From Kiritimatiellia bacterium (GTDB lineage Bacteria > Verrucomicrobiota > Kiritimatiellia > RFP12 > UBA1067): a DNA stretch of 64,000 nucleotides. A model generated the notes under the pieces. The model was given only the letters and a program-made list of their open reading frames with translations. It made no database searches and was not told the DNA's origin. Shown one piece after another: positions 45,246 to 55,669 of this stretch (position 1 is the first letter of the stretch; every line of letters begins with the position of its first letter). The position numbers and the translations under genes were made by a program. Location: positions 1 through 64,000 of the forward strand of contig JAQUCE010000010.1 in the NCBI GenBank assembly GCA_028686345.1, read 5' to 3'.

Positions 45246-45383
45246 TTCAAGGGTAACCTCGCTTCGCTCGGTGACTTTTTGAAGGATGATTCGCGAAGTT
45301 ACAGCCCTGTATATTTCAAGGGTAACCTCGCTTCGCTCGGTGACTTTTTGAAGGATGATTCGCGAAGTTACAGCCCTGTATAT
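45246..45383. repeat. two perfect tandem copies of a 69-bp unit
   Basis: TTCAAGGGTAACCTCGCTTCGCTCGGTGACTTTTTGAAGGATGATTCGCGAAGTTACAGCCCTGTATAT at 45246-45314 and 45315-45383. Confidence 0.95.
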
Positions 45384-45486
45384 TTACTCAGTAAACCGAG
45401 CGCAGCTACCATCCTACGAACTGCGGACAACTTTACAGCAAAGCATAATCATATGTCAAGACTATTTTTTAAATAATTGTTAAACA

Positions 45487-46767
45487 TTAAATTGGCAGGA
45501 GCATCTGCACAAACCTAGGTTGTGAGTCTGTTTTTGCTGGCGAGGAGCAGGGTGGTAGAGACGGCCCCGCCCGGATGTGGTAGATAAACCCCTTGTTCTT
45601 ATCCCAGATGCAAATGAGTTCAAGATCTGTTGATCCGCAACGTTTACAGCGCAAAGGCACCTTCCCGACAGTATTGTCAATTGCTTGTTTACTGGGCATC
45701 CCATAGCGTTTTGAGAAATATTTGGCGGTGGATTCCGCCCTGCGAACAAGCTTTGCTAGAACATTACGCAGACGATCATAGATTTTCCGACGCACCGGTC
45801 GTGCGTAGATCCCATAATAACGCACCATACGAAAGCCTTTAGGTGGTAGATTTTGGATCATCCGTTCGATAAATTGCACCGCCGAAACCTTCTCGCAAAC
45901 TTGGCCGCGCCGATGGTCTTCATAACGATAACTCACATTCTTACCATCGTAATTAACAATCCTGCGCAGAGAAATAGGAGGGCTGCTTACATATTTACAG
46001 AGATAACCAATCAAACGTTCGACTGCACCTTTTTCCGGCATGCAGTTGCAATCAAAGCCTGATGGGTATTTTTTGAACATGGAGCCCAGCGTTGTATTCC
46101 AATATTTTTGATTCTTTGATCCACGGATAGCTTTCTTTAGCCCCATAATTACATGATATTGCCAAATCTTTCGTAGTTTTCGTGTATCAAAGTAAGTGAC
46201 ATTCCTCCACTTCTCATCCTTATCGACTCCACCCTCACTGACAATAAAATGCAGATGCGGATTTTGATTTCCTGACCGACCATGCAGTTGCATCACGGCT
46301 ATCAGGCCAACACGAATCTTCAACTTGGGGCGCCAACCCTCGATTAAGGACTTGATTGCCGCAGCTCCGGCATCAACGAATGCTTTCATGAATTTAGCAT
46401 CAGACAACACCAATGGACGCAACACCTGTGGAATCGTCAAAACGACCTGCCGATGTACGACCCCCTCAAACAGAACTGATCGAACTTGTTCAAGCCAATC
46501 GTCAACCGCGGATTTAACACACCTCAAACACAAGCGACTTTTACATGTGAAGCCAACTTTCCGTGTCGCACCGCAGGAAAGGCATTGATACTCGTAATAT
46601 CCTTCGCGAATATTACCGCAGGAGAGCATTCGCTCTACATTCTCGTACCAATAATTCGGTGGATGGCGACCCTGCTTATCTATGTAATAGTCAGTGAAAG
46701 CATTCCAATGCTCAGCAAATATCCTTTGCCAAACATTAAGCTCTGCAAATGAACGTTCAGTAACCAT
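45487..46767 (-). mobile_element. IS91-family (Y2 HUH) transposase
   Basis: YYEYQCLSCGATRKVGFTCKSRLCLRC zinc motif; HFIVSEGG HUH-type region (NQNPHLHFIVSEGG); YLCKYVSSPPISLRRI; MVRYYGIYARPVRRKIYDRLR. Confidence 0.9.
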
Positions 46768-46800
46768 GAAAAACTATGAAATACTCGATTTTTTTCGTAA

Positions 46801-46840
46801 AAATGGCGAATAGGTTCTAAAAATGGCGAATAGGTTCCAA
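46801..46840. repeat. 20-bp tandem duplication AAATGGCGAATAGGTTC[T/C]AA x2
   Basis: Read directly; followed by hairpin GCATGTAAAAAACATGC (46841-46857). Confidence 0.9.
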
Positions 46841-46887
46841 GCATGTAAAAAACATGCACCAAAACGCAACTATCTTACATAAAAACT

Positions 46888-46941
46888 TAAAAAGAAAAAG
46901 CAAATAAACAAAATTAAAAAGAAAAAGCAAATAAACAAAAT
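46888..46941. repeat. 27-bp tandem duplication TAAAAAGAAAAAGCAAATAAACAAAAT x2
   Basis: Read directly. Confidence 0.9.
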
Positions 46942-47063
46942 TAAAGCTTGACTCAGTATTTTAGCTGGCGTGTTACAGGTTCTCTTCCGAGGTTACCCTT
47001 GGCCTCGGTTTTTTCAAAAGGCAAGCAGATTGTGCAACTCCATTATCAATTTTACGGTTTCCC

Positions 47064-48602
47064 TTAATTTCGGCTCCAGGGCAGAGCATTCCACCATACT
47101 TCATTCGCATGGTTCTGTTGCACAGCACCGGGGGTTGAGCGCCCTTTTTCAACATAAGAGCGCAGAATTTTTGTCAGCTCTGCTATCATTTCGGGATGCC
47201 CTTCAATCTGGTTGTCGCTCTCTTTGGGATCAGCGGCAAGGTTATAGAGTTGCCATTTCGGCAGACCCTGCTTTAAAGCCTCGCCATCCTTGGGCAGACT
47301 CCAGCCGCCGGAGCCGGCGCAGTACAGGAGTTTCCAATCACCTCGGCGCACAACAAAAGCTCCGGATATAGAGTGGCAGATCACTGCTTCATGCAACGGT
47401 GTCTCAAGCGTTGCATCTTTGAACACCGGCATCAGGCTCACACTGTCTTCCGCCGCTGTTTCAGGGAGTTTGACCCCAACGGCATCGGCGCAGGTGGCCA
47501 TAATATCCACCAGCGAGATGATCTGAGCTGATTTTGTGCCGGCTTTAATCTGCCCTGGCCAGCGCGCGACAAACGGCACGCGGTGTCCACCTTCAAATGC
47601 ATCCGCCTTGTTGCCTCGCCAATGATTTTGCAGCTCCGCATTGTTGGCTCTGAGTTTAGCAAAGTTAGCTTCCCCAGGAGCCGTCCCATTATCGGCAGTG
47701 AAAATAACCAGTGTGTTAGCTGCAATGCCGCTGATTTCAATCGCCTTCAGTACCTGACCGACGCACCAGTCGGTCTCCATAATAAAGTCCGCATAGTCGC
47801 TGATACCGCTTTTACCTGCAAACTCCTTAGAGGGTGCGATAGGAGAGTGCGGCGATGTCAGAGGAAAGTAGAGAAAAAAAGGCTCTTTGTCTTTCGCGGA
47901 GTTAGTAATATATTCAACTGATTTCTCGGTGATCTTCGGCAGCACCGCTTCCAGGCTCCACCCCTCAACGCCAATGCCATTATTGGAGTAGTAGTGCTTT
48001 TCAAAGGTGAGATCCGTAGCGGGCACACCGAGCATCCTGCCATTTTCAATCCAGACAAAGGGAGGCCAGTTGGGAACATCATCGCCAAAATAGTAATCAA
48101 AGCCGCACCCGGCAGGGCCGCCCTCCACCTTTCCCGTAAAATCAATCTCCTGCTGTTTGCTGGTGAATCCGCCGCCCTTTTTCGGCCAATTCCAGCCCAG
48201 ATGCCATTTTCCAATACAGGCGGTCTGATAGCCGGCCCCCTTCAGCATACCAGGCAGGGTCAGGCGCCCCTCTTCAATCAGCGGACGCTCCCACTTGCCC
48301 ACGATTCCACGTTTTAGACGGCTTCGCCAGGAGTATCTGCCTGTTAGAACACCGTAACGGGTGGGAGTGCAGACTGCGGAGCCGGAGTGCGCATCGCTGA
48401 AGGTTATCCCCTCCTTGATCAGCGAATCAATATACGGGGTGGGAATTCCGCTTTTATCATTCAGTGCCGCAACTGAATCAATGCCCATGTCATCAGCTAA
48501 AATCAAAACAATATTTGGCTTCGCTGCATGCATGGTTCCGCAAAAAATCAGAGCTGCCATGAAGAGCATCTTATTAAGCATATATTTCACTTGTAATTCC
48601 AT
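47064..48602 (-). CDS. secreted arylsulfatase-like sulfatase (Cys-type)
   Basis: KPNIVLILADDMGIDSVAALND...FSDAHSGSAVCTPTRYGVLTGRYSWRSRL (C-x-P-x-R); YQTACIGKWHLGW; VIFTADNGTAPGEANF. Confidence 0.95.
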   Translation of the reverse strand: MELQVKYMLNKMLFMAALIFCGTMHAAKPNIVLILADDMGIDSVAALNDKSGIPTPYIDSLIKEGITFSDAHSGSAVCTPTRYGVLTGRYSWRSRLKRGIVGKWERPLIEEGRLTLPGMLKGAGYQTACIGKWHLGWNWPKKGGGFTSKQQEIDFTGKVEGGPAGCGFDYYFGDDVPNWPPFVWIENGRMLGVPATDLTFEKHYYSNNGIGVEGWSLEAVLPKITEKSVEYITNSAKDKEPFFLYFPLTSPHSPIAPSKEFAGKSGISDYADFIMETDWCVGQVLKAIEISGIAANTLVIFTADNGTAPGEANFAKLRANNAELQNHWRGNKADAFEGGHRVPFVARWPGQIKAGTKSAQIISLVDIMATCADAVGVKLPETAAEDSVSLMPVFKDATLETPLHEAVICHSISGAFVVRRGDWKLLYCAGSGGWSLPKDGEALKQGLPKWQLYNLAADPKESDNQIEGHPEMIAELTKILRSYVEKGRSTPGAVQQNHANEVWWNALPWSRN

Positions 48603-48854
48603 AAAAGCAAATCCTCGCAAAAAAACTTAAATCATATCATGCCATATAGCCTTAGGTAGTGCAAGCACATTAACGGGAGCAATTCTAATTAGACCGCGCC
48701 ACTGTTCAGAGGACACGCTAAAGCGTGAACAACATACGGTTTTCGGGGTATGTAGTTCACGCTTTGCGTGTCTTCGGCTATAATTAGAATTGCTGGCGGT
48801 TGCATAAATGACGGTTAGGTGATAGAATATTGTTGTCTTAAATGGAGATCAACT

Positions 48855-49778
48855 ATGAGGGCTAAAATCAGACAATTTGTCAGTTTTGACTGGGCCATGA
48901 AGAAGTTATTGCGCAGTAAGGCGAACTTTGGCGTACTGAACGGCTTTTTATCGGAGTTGTTGGAGGATGATATAACAATTACGGAGCTGCTGGAGAGCGA
49001 GGGTGGCCGCGAATATGCCCTTGATAAGGCCAACAGAGTTGATTTTCTGGTGAAGGATTCAACCGGCAAACGGATCATCATCGAGATTCAGTATAAAGAT
49101 GAGGCCGATTACTTTCATCGGATGGCCTTTGGTGTCAGTAAATTGATTGCCTCGTCAATTAATAAGGGTCAGATCTACGCCGACATTGACCAGGTCATCT
49201 CCGTTAACCTTGTCTATTTCGAGCTGGGCCAAGGCACTGATTATGTTTACTGCGGCCAGACAACCTTCCGTGGGCGGCATGACAAAGATCTGCTGGATTT
49301 GAATGATAAGCAGAAAAAGGTACTCGGACTTGAATCCATCAATGAAATCTTTCCCACCTTTTATATTCTGCGCATCAACGAATTTAATGATTTGGCTAAG
49401 ACAGGGTTGGATCAGTGGATCTACTTTCTGAAAAACGAGGCGTTACCGAAAGAAATCACAGCCAAAGGTTTGCGCGAAGCCAAGGAAAAGCTGGATATAA
49501 TGAAGCTCAGTGCAACGGAGAGAGCTGCCTATGATGAGTACCAGGAGCAGCTGCGAATCGAAGCCAGCGAGATCGAGTTCAGTATCAAGCGGGCTGAAGT
49601 AGCGGAGGAGGCCTTAAAGGAGGAGCGTCATCAGAAGGAAGAGGCTCTAAAAAGAGAGAGAGAGGAGCGTCATCAGAAGGAAGAGGCTCTAAAAAGAGAG
49701 AGAGAGGAGCGTCGTCAGAAGGACGACGCTTTTAAGCTGATTAAGGAACTTGAAGCGCAGTTGAAAAACAAGTCTTGA
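48855..49778 (+). CDS. Rpn family recombination-promoting nuclease/putative transposase (PD-(D/E)XK)
   Basis: FVSFDWAMKKLLRSKANFGVLNGFLSELLEDDITITELLESEGGREYALDKANRVDFLVKDSTGKRIIIEIQYKDEADYFHRMAFGVSKL; C-terminal 14-aa repeats EERHQKEEALKRER. Confidence 0.9.
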   Translation: MRAKIRQFVSFDWAMKKLLRSKANFGVLNGFLSELLEDDITITELLESEGGREYALDKANRVDFLVKDSTGKRIIIEIQYKDEADYFHRMAFGVSKLIASSINKGQIYADIDQVISVNLVYFELGQGTDYVYCGQTTFRGRHDKDLLDLNDKQKKVLGLESINEIFPTFYILRINEFNDLAKTGLDQWIYFLKNEALPKEITAKGLREAKEKLDIMKLSATERAAYDEYQEQLRIEASEIEFSIKRAEVAEEALKEERHQKEEALKREREERHQKEEALKREREERRQKDDAFKLIKELEAQLKNKS

Positions 49779-50369
49779 AAAATACTGTCATTGAACGAGT
49801 ATGACAGTGCCTACTAATAACGGCTTTACCGACTCGAAAAAGACGATATTGTCTAAAGCCAGATCCGAACATAGATAAGCATCTAGATCCACGCCGCCTG
49901 TAATCCGCAGTAAAACAGGGCCATAATGCGGCGTGAACATTCCGGTTGACATCAATTTATTTTCACCGTCTAATTATCAGATTGCCGGACTGTTAAGTCC
50001 GATAGCCTGCTAGTCATTCGAGACCAATACCGATGCCGACCCCGACTCCGATGTTGCCACGCACCTCTTGCCTATAACTCGATTATCGGTTTTAAATTTA
50101 TCGCCGCAAAAAGGCGCAAAAATAGTTGCTGTATAAAGTTCTGCGTATTTTGCGCCTTTTTGCGGCCAAAGATAGCAACGCAACAACGTTTAGTAGGAGC
50201 AGACAATATGCCGATTAGGGACAGGCACTGATTTCCTCATCGTTTTTTCGCAGCGAGGCTGCGCGGCGGGCTTGCCGCTAACCACTTGCCGCTTGCCACT
50301 AACCACTTGCCAATAGCCACTTGCCACTCGCCACTCGCCATGCGTCTGCGCGGGCAACCCTTGCCCGCC

Positions 50370-52670
50370 TTACTCCACGCGCAGCAGCTCAAGCTTATCA
50401 ATGTAAAGTGCCTGGATGTTTGATTTTGCGCCGCCTTGTAGGTCAAACCGGCCAGGGCCGATCCAGAAGTAGTGCGCTGTTTCCGGCACCCATTCCGCCA
50501 CATCGTACCATTGGTAGCCCTCACCGACCTCCGATGTTTTGGCTTCAATGCCGCCGCAAGAGCGTTTGTTGGCCCCATCGTAGATGCCAGCCCAGAAGGC
50601 CTCGCCCTCCTGCCCAGGTGTCTTCTCAACCCGTACACGCATACGTATACGGTATTTTTGGCCTTCATCAAAAGCGACTCCTCTGAAAGGCAATGTTGTG
50701 CACCACTCGTAATGGGTGTTGTAAAGCTTCATGGCCGAGCCATCCTCGGCCAGCGGGTCAGCGACTGTGTCGCCCCATTTACCGCGATTACCCAGCGACA
50801 ACACGGTGTCCTCAATTATGGCGTGATCCGAGGGTGGCGGCAGGGGCTGCGGGTTCGACAGCACTCGCCAGCCAGCGAGTATTTTATCGTGTGTGGGCAT
50901 GCCCTCTGAGAGGCGGATATCCTTGGCCTCTTCGAAGCGTGACACCAGCGCGGACGCAATCGTCTGCTGCGCGGCTGGCGGCACAAAACGTTCCACATTA
51001 CGGGCGGCCCACACCACAATCGCGTCGTGCTTGGCATTGCGGGTTAGCCAGGCATGCAGCACTGGAATAGCGCTCATGCGCACATTGTAGGAGTGTGCGG
51101 GCGAATCCTTGACCGCGTCCTCTGCCTTTTGCCACAGCGCAACTGCCTGCTCTAAAAACTCATCCGACAAGGCGCTGCTGGAAATATTATCAAAAATACG
51201 CAACGGCTGCTGGGCGGGATTCGGATAGAAGGTATGCACCTCGTTAAAGTACGAGCGTACAACGGGCGCGGCTTTGCCATAGTATCCGTTAAGGAAATCG
51301 GTCAGCAAATCTTCAAACGCCAACTCCGGATTCCACAGCCAGCGCGCCAGCAGCCAGGCCTTCAGCTCAGCGAAGTCGCCATGCCGCCCCTGATAGGCAC
51401 CCTGTTCAAAGAGTCCTACCACATGGTTGTCGCGGAAAAAACGCACGTTGCCCTGCAAGGCCCGCACATTCGGGAACGGGCTGGTGTAGTTCCTGAAGTT
51501 CGTGGTGTAGTCCCAGATGTAAAGCTTATCGGTAATTGCGCTCCATCCTTGTATCTCCTCAACGAATTTAAGATTTTCCCTGAAAGGGCTTTGATCCAGC
51601 GACTGCGAGAAATCACACTCAATGGTACACAGCCGAGGCACAACATTGTGGCGCGGGCGCACGGTCTTGGGTGGTTTGCGCGTGTACTGGTAGGCCAGCG
51701 TCTCAATCCAAATATCAGGGTACTCTTGTTCCACAGCGGCGGCTACCCGGTTGACGAACTCGATCATCGTGCCGGCGTGTGACTCCTCACGGTCGTCAAT
51801 TGCCTTGCAGGCCGGACAGGTGCAGAAATTGTACCAATCGTTCTGGCTGACGCTGAAGAGCTTGGCGGTCGGGTCTTTGCGGATGCCGGCCAGCAGGCTT
51901 TCAATCGCGATTTTCAACACATCAGGGTTGGTCAGGCATAACTGCGTGTGCTCTTTGACTCGTTGGCCCTTGATTTCGCTGAAATACTCGGGGTGTGTAT
52001 CAAAATACTTATCCGGTGAGCAAAGCGTATTAAAGGTGTGCACAAAGAACCCATTGCCAAAGCGGATCTTGCCGCCGTGTTTTTCCGACAGGCGCATGGC
52101 GTTGCCATTGGATTTATTGCGCGCGGCAAAGTCGCCGTCAAACATATCGAACCAAAACGGTTCGCGCAGGGCAAAGGCCGGCCTCTGAGTCTCATCGAGC
52201 AGCAGCATCTCAAAGCTGTCGCGTTGCGGAATAAAGCTGTGCCAAGAGGAGTACCAGCGGCACCCTCCAAAGCGCTCTAAGCTCTCGTATACACCGTAGA
52301 GCGTGCCGCGCTGCGGGCCGCCGATGATCAGCAGGTGCGGCGGCTTTACAACAATGCGGAATCCGTCCGGGCCCAGGCCCTGAATATCAACCTGTGTGCC
52401 GAGGGCTGCGGCAGTGTGGCGCGTTGCTCCCAGCAAGACGGCTTGCGCCGGCAAAGGGCCTTCGTCTGTGGCAATCGGCAGCATAACCCCGGTCATTTCC
52501 GCAGTAAAGCGCTGAAACTCCTCGGCCGCGTAGATCTGCGATGGCGAGGCATCTGCAGCCCGGATAATCGTGTAATTGGCGGGTTGTCCGCGCACGGCAA
52601 GCAGTATCGCTTGCGCACAGGCGAGGTGAGCCGCCAGCAGAGATATGATCAGTAACGCAGGTGTTTTCAT
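50370..52670 (-). CDS. DUF4838 domain-containing secreted protein
   Basis: YAAEEFQRFTAEMTGVMLPIATDE...GTLYGVYESLERFGGCRWYSSWHSFIPQ...SVSQNDWYNFCTCPACKAIDDREESHAGTMIEFVNRVAAAVEQEYPDIWIETLAYQYTRKPPKTVRP. Confidence 0.88.
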   Translation of the reverse strand: MKTPALLIISLLAAHLACAQAILLAVRGQPANYTIIRAADASPSQIYAAEEFQRFTAEMTGVMLPIATDEGPLPAQAVLLGATRHTAAALGTQVDIQGLGPDGFRIVVKPPHLLIIGGPQRGTLYGVYESLERFGGCRWYSSWHSFIPQRDSFEMLLLDETQRPAFALREPFWFDMFDGDFAARNKSNGNAMRLSEKHGGKIRFGNGFFVHTFNTLCSPDKYFDTHPEYFSEIKGQRVKEHTQLCLTNPDVLKIAIESLLAGIRKDPTAKLFSVSQNDWYNFCTCPACKAIDDREESHAGTMIEFVNRVAAAVEQEYPDIWIETLAYQYTRKPPKTVRPRHNVVPRLCTIECDFSQSLDQSPFRENLKFVEEIQGWSAITDKLYIWDYTTNFRNYTSPFPNVRALQGNVRFFRDNHVVGLFEQGAYQGRHGDFAELKAWLLARWLWNPELAFEDLLTDFLNGYYGKAAPVVRSYFNEVHTFYPNPAQQPLRIFDNISSSALSDEFLEQAVALWQKAEDAVKDSPAHSYNVRMSAIPVLHAWLTRNAKHDAIVVWAARNVERFVPPAAQQTIASALVSRFEEAKDIRLSEGMPTHDKILAGWRVLSNPQPLPPPSDHAIIEDTVLSLGNRGKWGDTVADPLAEDGSAMKLYNTHYEWCTTLPFRGVAFDEGQKYRIRMRVRVEKTPGQEGEAFWAGIYDGANKRSCGGIEAKTSEVGEGYQWYDVAEWVPETAHYFWIGPGRFDLQGGAKSNIQALYIDKLELLRVE

Positions 52671-52800
52671 TTTAATGCTTTCTTGTTTTTCACCTCTAAG
52701 ATTTTTCACCTCAAAAACAACGCAACGCGTTCATTGCACTCCAACAAAGTTAGCGACAAAGTCTACGCTTGCGCTGCAAGGTCGTTCGCGGGGCGACGGC

Positions 52801-52890
52801 AGTCGCCCGCATAGCGGACGACTTCCTTGCTTCGCGCCTTGCCAAATAGAGTAAGCGCGGGAGGAGGTCAGTCGCTATGCGGCTGACTAT
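52801..52890. repeat. R9 inverted repeat, copy 2
   Basis: AGTCGCCCGCATAGCGGACGACTTCC ... GGAGGTCAGTCGCTATGCGGCTGACTAT. Confidence 0.75.
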
Positions 52891-52950
52891 ACCACGCACC
52901 CTGATGGCTCGAATGCCGTCCGCAGTTACCCACGCCTTCCTTGCTTCGCG

Positions 52951-53190
52951 CATGTCGCGCGACTTGCAGGTTTCATCACAGTGGCAACGTGTAGGGTTGG
53001 CGGCCCTTGTCCGGCATAGTTCCGCAATGCCACGGCGTAGCCCCGCTTGCGGGCGAAGCCGGGGTGCGGGACGACGACGGATGAGCCAAACAAAGATCAT
53101 GAAACCCTTTGGTGCGCCTTTGGCGAACAAACACCTGGCAACCGCTAATTGCTTCTGAGAAGCAACCCTACATCCCATGGCGCGCCCTTC
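52951..53190 (+). repeat. R3 repeat, copy 3
   Basis: CATGTCGCGCGACTTGCAGG...GTGTAGGGTTGG...AAAGATCATGAAACCCTTTGGTGCGCCTTTGGCGAACAAACACCTGGCAACCGCTAATTGCTTCTGAGAAGCAACCCTACATCCCATGGCGCGCC. Confidence 0.8.
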
Positions 53191-53318
53191 ACGAGCCTGT
53201 GGCGAAGCCGACCGTCTGTTGTTCCGATTGGAAATCGGAGCTACGTTGCTCGCGCACAGAAAGTGTGACTTCTTTACTCGCGCACTTCTCCACTCCGCGC
53301 CCGGCGCGGAGCTAACCC

Positions 53319-54119
53319 CTACCGTTGTTTTTTATAGACCTCCATGGCGGCTGGGAGCTGCTCGCGCAGTGCCTGCATGCGGTTGGCATCGTTGGGATGC
53401 GTTGAGAGCATATCAAGCGGTGATCCGCTGCTGCCGCCGCCGGCCGCGGCGCGCTCCCAGATCCGCACCGCAGCCTGCGGGTCATAGCCGGCTTTGGCCA
53501 TGTACATCATACCAACGCGGTCAGCCTCATACTCATCGCGTCGCGAGTAATGCGTGACTACCAAGCCCTCATAGGCGATAAACGCGCCTCCCAGCGCCAG
53601 TGCCGCTGTGTTGCTCTCTCTGCTCTTGGCAACTGCGGCGGCCACAGCCAGCGACCCGCCGAGCAGCATATTGCTGGTCATGGCTTTAGCTGAGTGACGG
53701 CAGTTCACATGCGCAATCTCATGCGCAATCACTGCGGCAATCTCATCGTCGCTCTTGGCCAACCCGTTTTTAGGATGCCACAGCCCTTCAAACACAATGA
53801 TCTTGCCGCCCGGGGCCGCCATGGCATTCACCACAGGCGTTGAGTATATATCGACCTCATAGGGCAGGTTCGGGTTATCCGAAACAGCCGCAATCCGATT
53901 GACCATGTTCTGAATCTTGCGCACCTGAGCCGGGTTGGCATTGCGCGGCACCCCTTGCTGACTCATACTGGCGCGGGTCTCGCTTAAAACCTGGTTGCCG
54001 AGCCGCACCTCTTCATCCTCAGAAAAAAGATATCTTGAGGTCTGCTCGACAAACGAGCTATAGGTTGCGCACCCAGTCAGGGTCAACAAAAAAATCAGAT
54101 TTAGCAGGGTGTTTTTCAT
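53319..54119 (-). CDS. M48-family metallopeptidase lipoprotein
   Basis: Lipobox LTLTGC; IAAVIAHEIAHVNCRHSAKAM (HExxH); SRRDEYEADRVGMMYMAKAGYDPQAAVRIWERAA; LSTHPNDANRMQAL. Confidence 0.94.
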   Translation of the reverse strand: MKNTLLNLIFLLTLTGCATYSSFVEQTSRYLFSEDEEVRLGNQVLSETRASMSQQGVPRNANPAQVRKIQNMVNRIAAVSDNPNLPYEVDIYSTPVVNAMAAPGGKIIVFEGLWHPKNGLAKSDDEIAAVIAHEIAHVNCRHSAKAMTSNMLLGGSLAVAAAVAKSRESNTAALALGGAFIAYEGLVVTHYSRRDEYEADRVGMMYMAKAGYDPQAAVRIWERAAAGGGSSGSPLDMLSTHPNDANRMQALREQLPAAMEVYKKQR

Positions 54120-54160
54120 TATGGACGTTTTCAAATTAAGTGAACACTTAGGATACAGAA

Positions 54161-54865
54161 CTACCTGGCCAGCTCTTCGAGCTTGGCCTTCACCGCCTCT
54201 GCCCAAATAGCATAGCCCTTCTCATTCGGATGCAGCAGGTCAGGCATGACCTCCTTAGAGAGCGTCTTGCCATCCTCTTCAAGAAGTTTCTGATTGATAT
54301 CCAGGAAGAAGACGCGCTGATTATCCGCCAGCTTCGCGATCATCGCATTCACCTTGTCATTACGAACACGCGGTTGATCTGTATCATTGGCACTGCGCGG
54401 AAAGATCGCAAGCAGGAGAATTTTGGTGTCAGGGGCCTGCTCCTTCATCTTCTCCAGGATGACCTTGATGCCCTCAAAGGTGTCCTCCGGGCTCTCTTTC
54501 TCCACAGGCCGATGTCCTGTGTTGTTAGTGCCGATCATCAGCATTGCAACCTTTGCACCCACCTTCTTCCAGTTGACGTTGTCAATGACCCAGATCGTAT
54601 GCTCGGTGCGGTCGCCGCTGGTGGCGACATTTAGAATCTTTTTATCGGCAAAATGTTGAGCATAAACACTCTTACCCTTACCTTCCCAACCATGCGTAAT
54701 CGAGTCGCCCATAAAAACGTAATCATACTCATTGCTTTGCGACGCTGCAAAGCGCTGCTGGATGCGGCTGTTGATCTTCGGCAACGGGCTGGTTGAAACC
54801 TCACTGGCTACCACTGCGTTCGCCATTAAAAAAATTGTTATCAAAACGAAACTGTAACTTTTCAC
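54161..54865 (-). CDS. SGNH/GDSL hydrolase (PAF-acetylhydrolase-like), secreted
   Basis: YDYVFMGDSITHGWEGKGKSVY...VAMLMIGTNNTGHRPVEKESPEDTFEGIKVILEKMKEQAPDTKILLLAIFPR...PDLLHPNEKGYAIWAEAVKAKL. Confidence 0.93.
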   Translation of the reverse strand: MKSYSFVLITIFLMANAVVASEVSTSPLPKINSRIQQRFAASQSNEYDYVFMGDSITHGWEGKGKSVYAQHFADKKILNVATSGDRTEHTIWVIDNVNWKKVGAKVAMLMIGTNNTGHRPVEKESPEDTFEGIKVILEKMKEQAPDTKILLLAIFPRSANDTDQPRVRNDKVNAMIAKLADNQRVFFLDINQKLLEEDGKTLSKEVMPDLLHPNEKGYAIWAEAVKAKLEELAR

Positions 54866-55014
54866 ATGAACCTTCTTGTCTTTGAGTTAATTTAAAACGG
54901 TTCAGGTAATCGCCGGCAGCGGGTACCTGAATGAATTGGCATCTGCCAATCTCATTTAGCAACACTTAGTTTACCCGTCCCCGCCATGAAACGCAACTGC
55001 AAAAACCTGTACAC

Positions 55015-55150
55015 AAATTCCGTTCCTTTGTGGATTACGATTAAAAACACACTCGAAATCGCCTTCATAGGGCTAAAACGGGCTCTTTTAGCAGCTAACA
55101 ACTTGATGCACAACAACATCCAGAGACGAAGCGTCAACGAAATCCATTTT
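55015..55150 (-). repeat. R8 repeat, copy 2
   Basis: Reverse complement TTTCGTTGACGCTTCGTCTCTGGATGTTGTTGTGCATCAAG...AAAAGAGCCCGTTTTAGCCCTATGAAGGCGATTTCGAGTGTGTTTTTAATCG. Confidence 0.8.
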
Positions 55151-55234
55151 TTCGCTTTTTCCTGTTGCAACCCAACGCTGATTGAGGTATTGTTACTCCT
55201 GTTTACCACAATAAGCGCAAACGGAGATTTGGAT

Positions 55235-55669
55235 ATGTCAGGAATAGTCAGTGTCAGCGAAGCGGCATCAATTGCCTTTCACACCGCTTTTTATCTTGCG
55301 AGCAGCGGTAAGCAGTTGGTTCGCAATCAGGAGCTGGCTGACGAACTGCATGTGTCGCAGGAGCATCTTGCTAAGATCATACAGCGTATGGCGCGTGCCG
55401 GCGTGGTTAAAACTGTGCGTGGCCCCAAAGGCGGGTGTTGTCTCACGGAGCAAGGCAAAGCATCCTCGTTGCTGCAGATTTATGAGGCTGTTGAAGGTCC
55501 CTACAACAAACTGGGATGTTTGCTGCAGCAGAAGATCTGCAGTGACGAATGCTGTCTGCTAGGCGGTTTGCTACAGAAAATGAGCAATGAAATTTACCGG
55601 CAACTAAAAACAACAACGCTGGCGGATATGACCACCGCCTCAAAAAAACTCTTAAAGGAAGCGAAATGA
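55235..55669 (+). CDS. Rrf2-family transcriptional regulator
   Basis: SEAASIAFHTAFYLASSGKQLVRNQELADELHVSQEHLAKIIQRMARAGVVKTVRGPKGGCCL...LGCLLQQKICSDECCLLGGLLQ. Confidence 0.92.
   Translation: MSGIVSVSEAASIAFHTAFYLASSGKQLVRNQELADELHVSQEHLAKIIQRMARAGVVKTVRGPKGGCCLTEQGKASSLLQIYEAVEGPYNKLGCLLQQKICSDECCLLGGLLQKMSNEIYRQLKTTTLADMTTASKKLLKEAK

Noticed and set aside
45246-45383. Possible CRISPR or retron repeat array
   Set aside because: Two abutting 69-bp copies without spacers, and no reverse transcriptase nearby.
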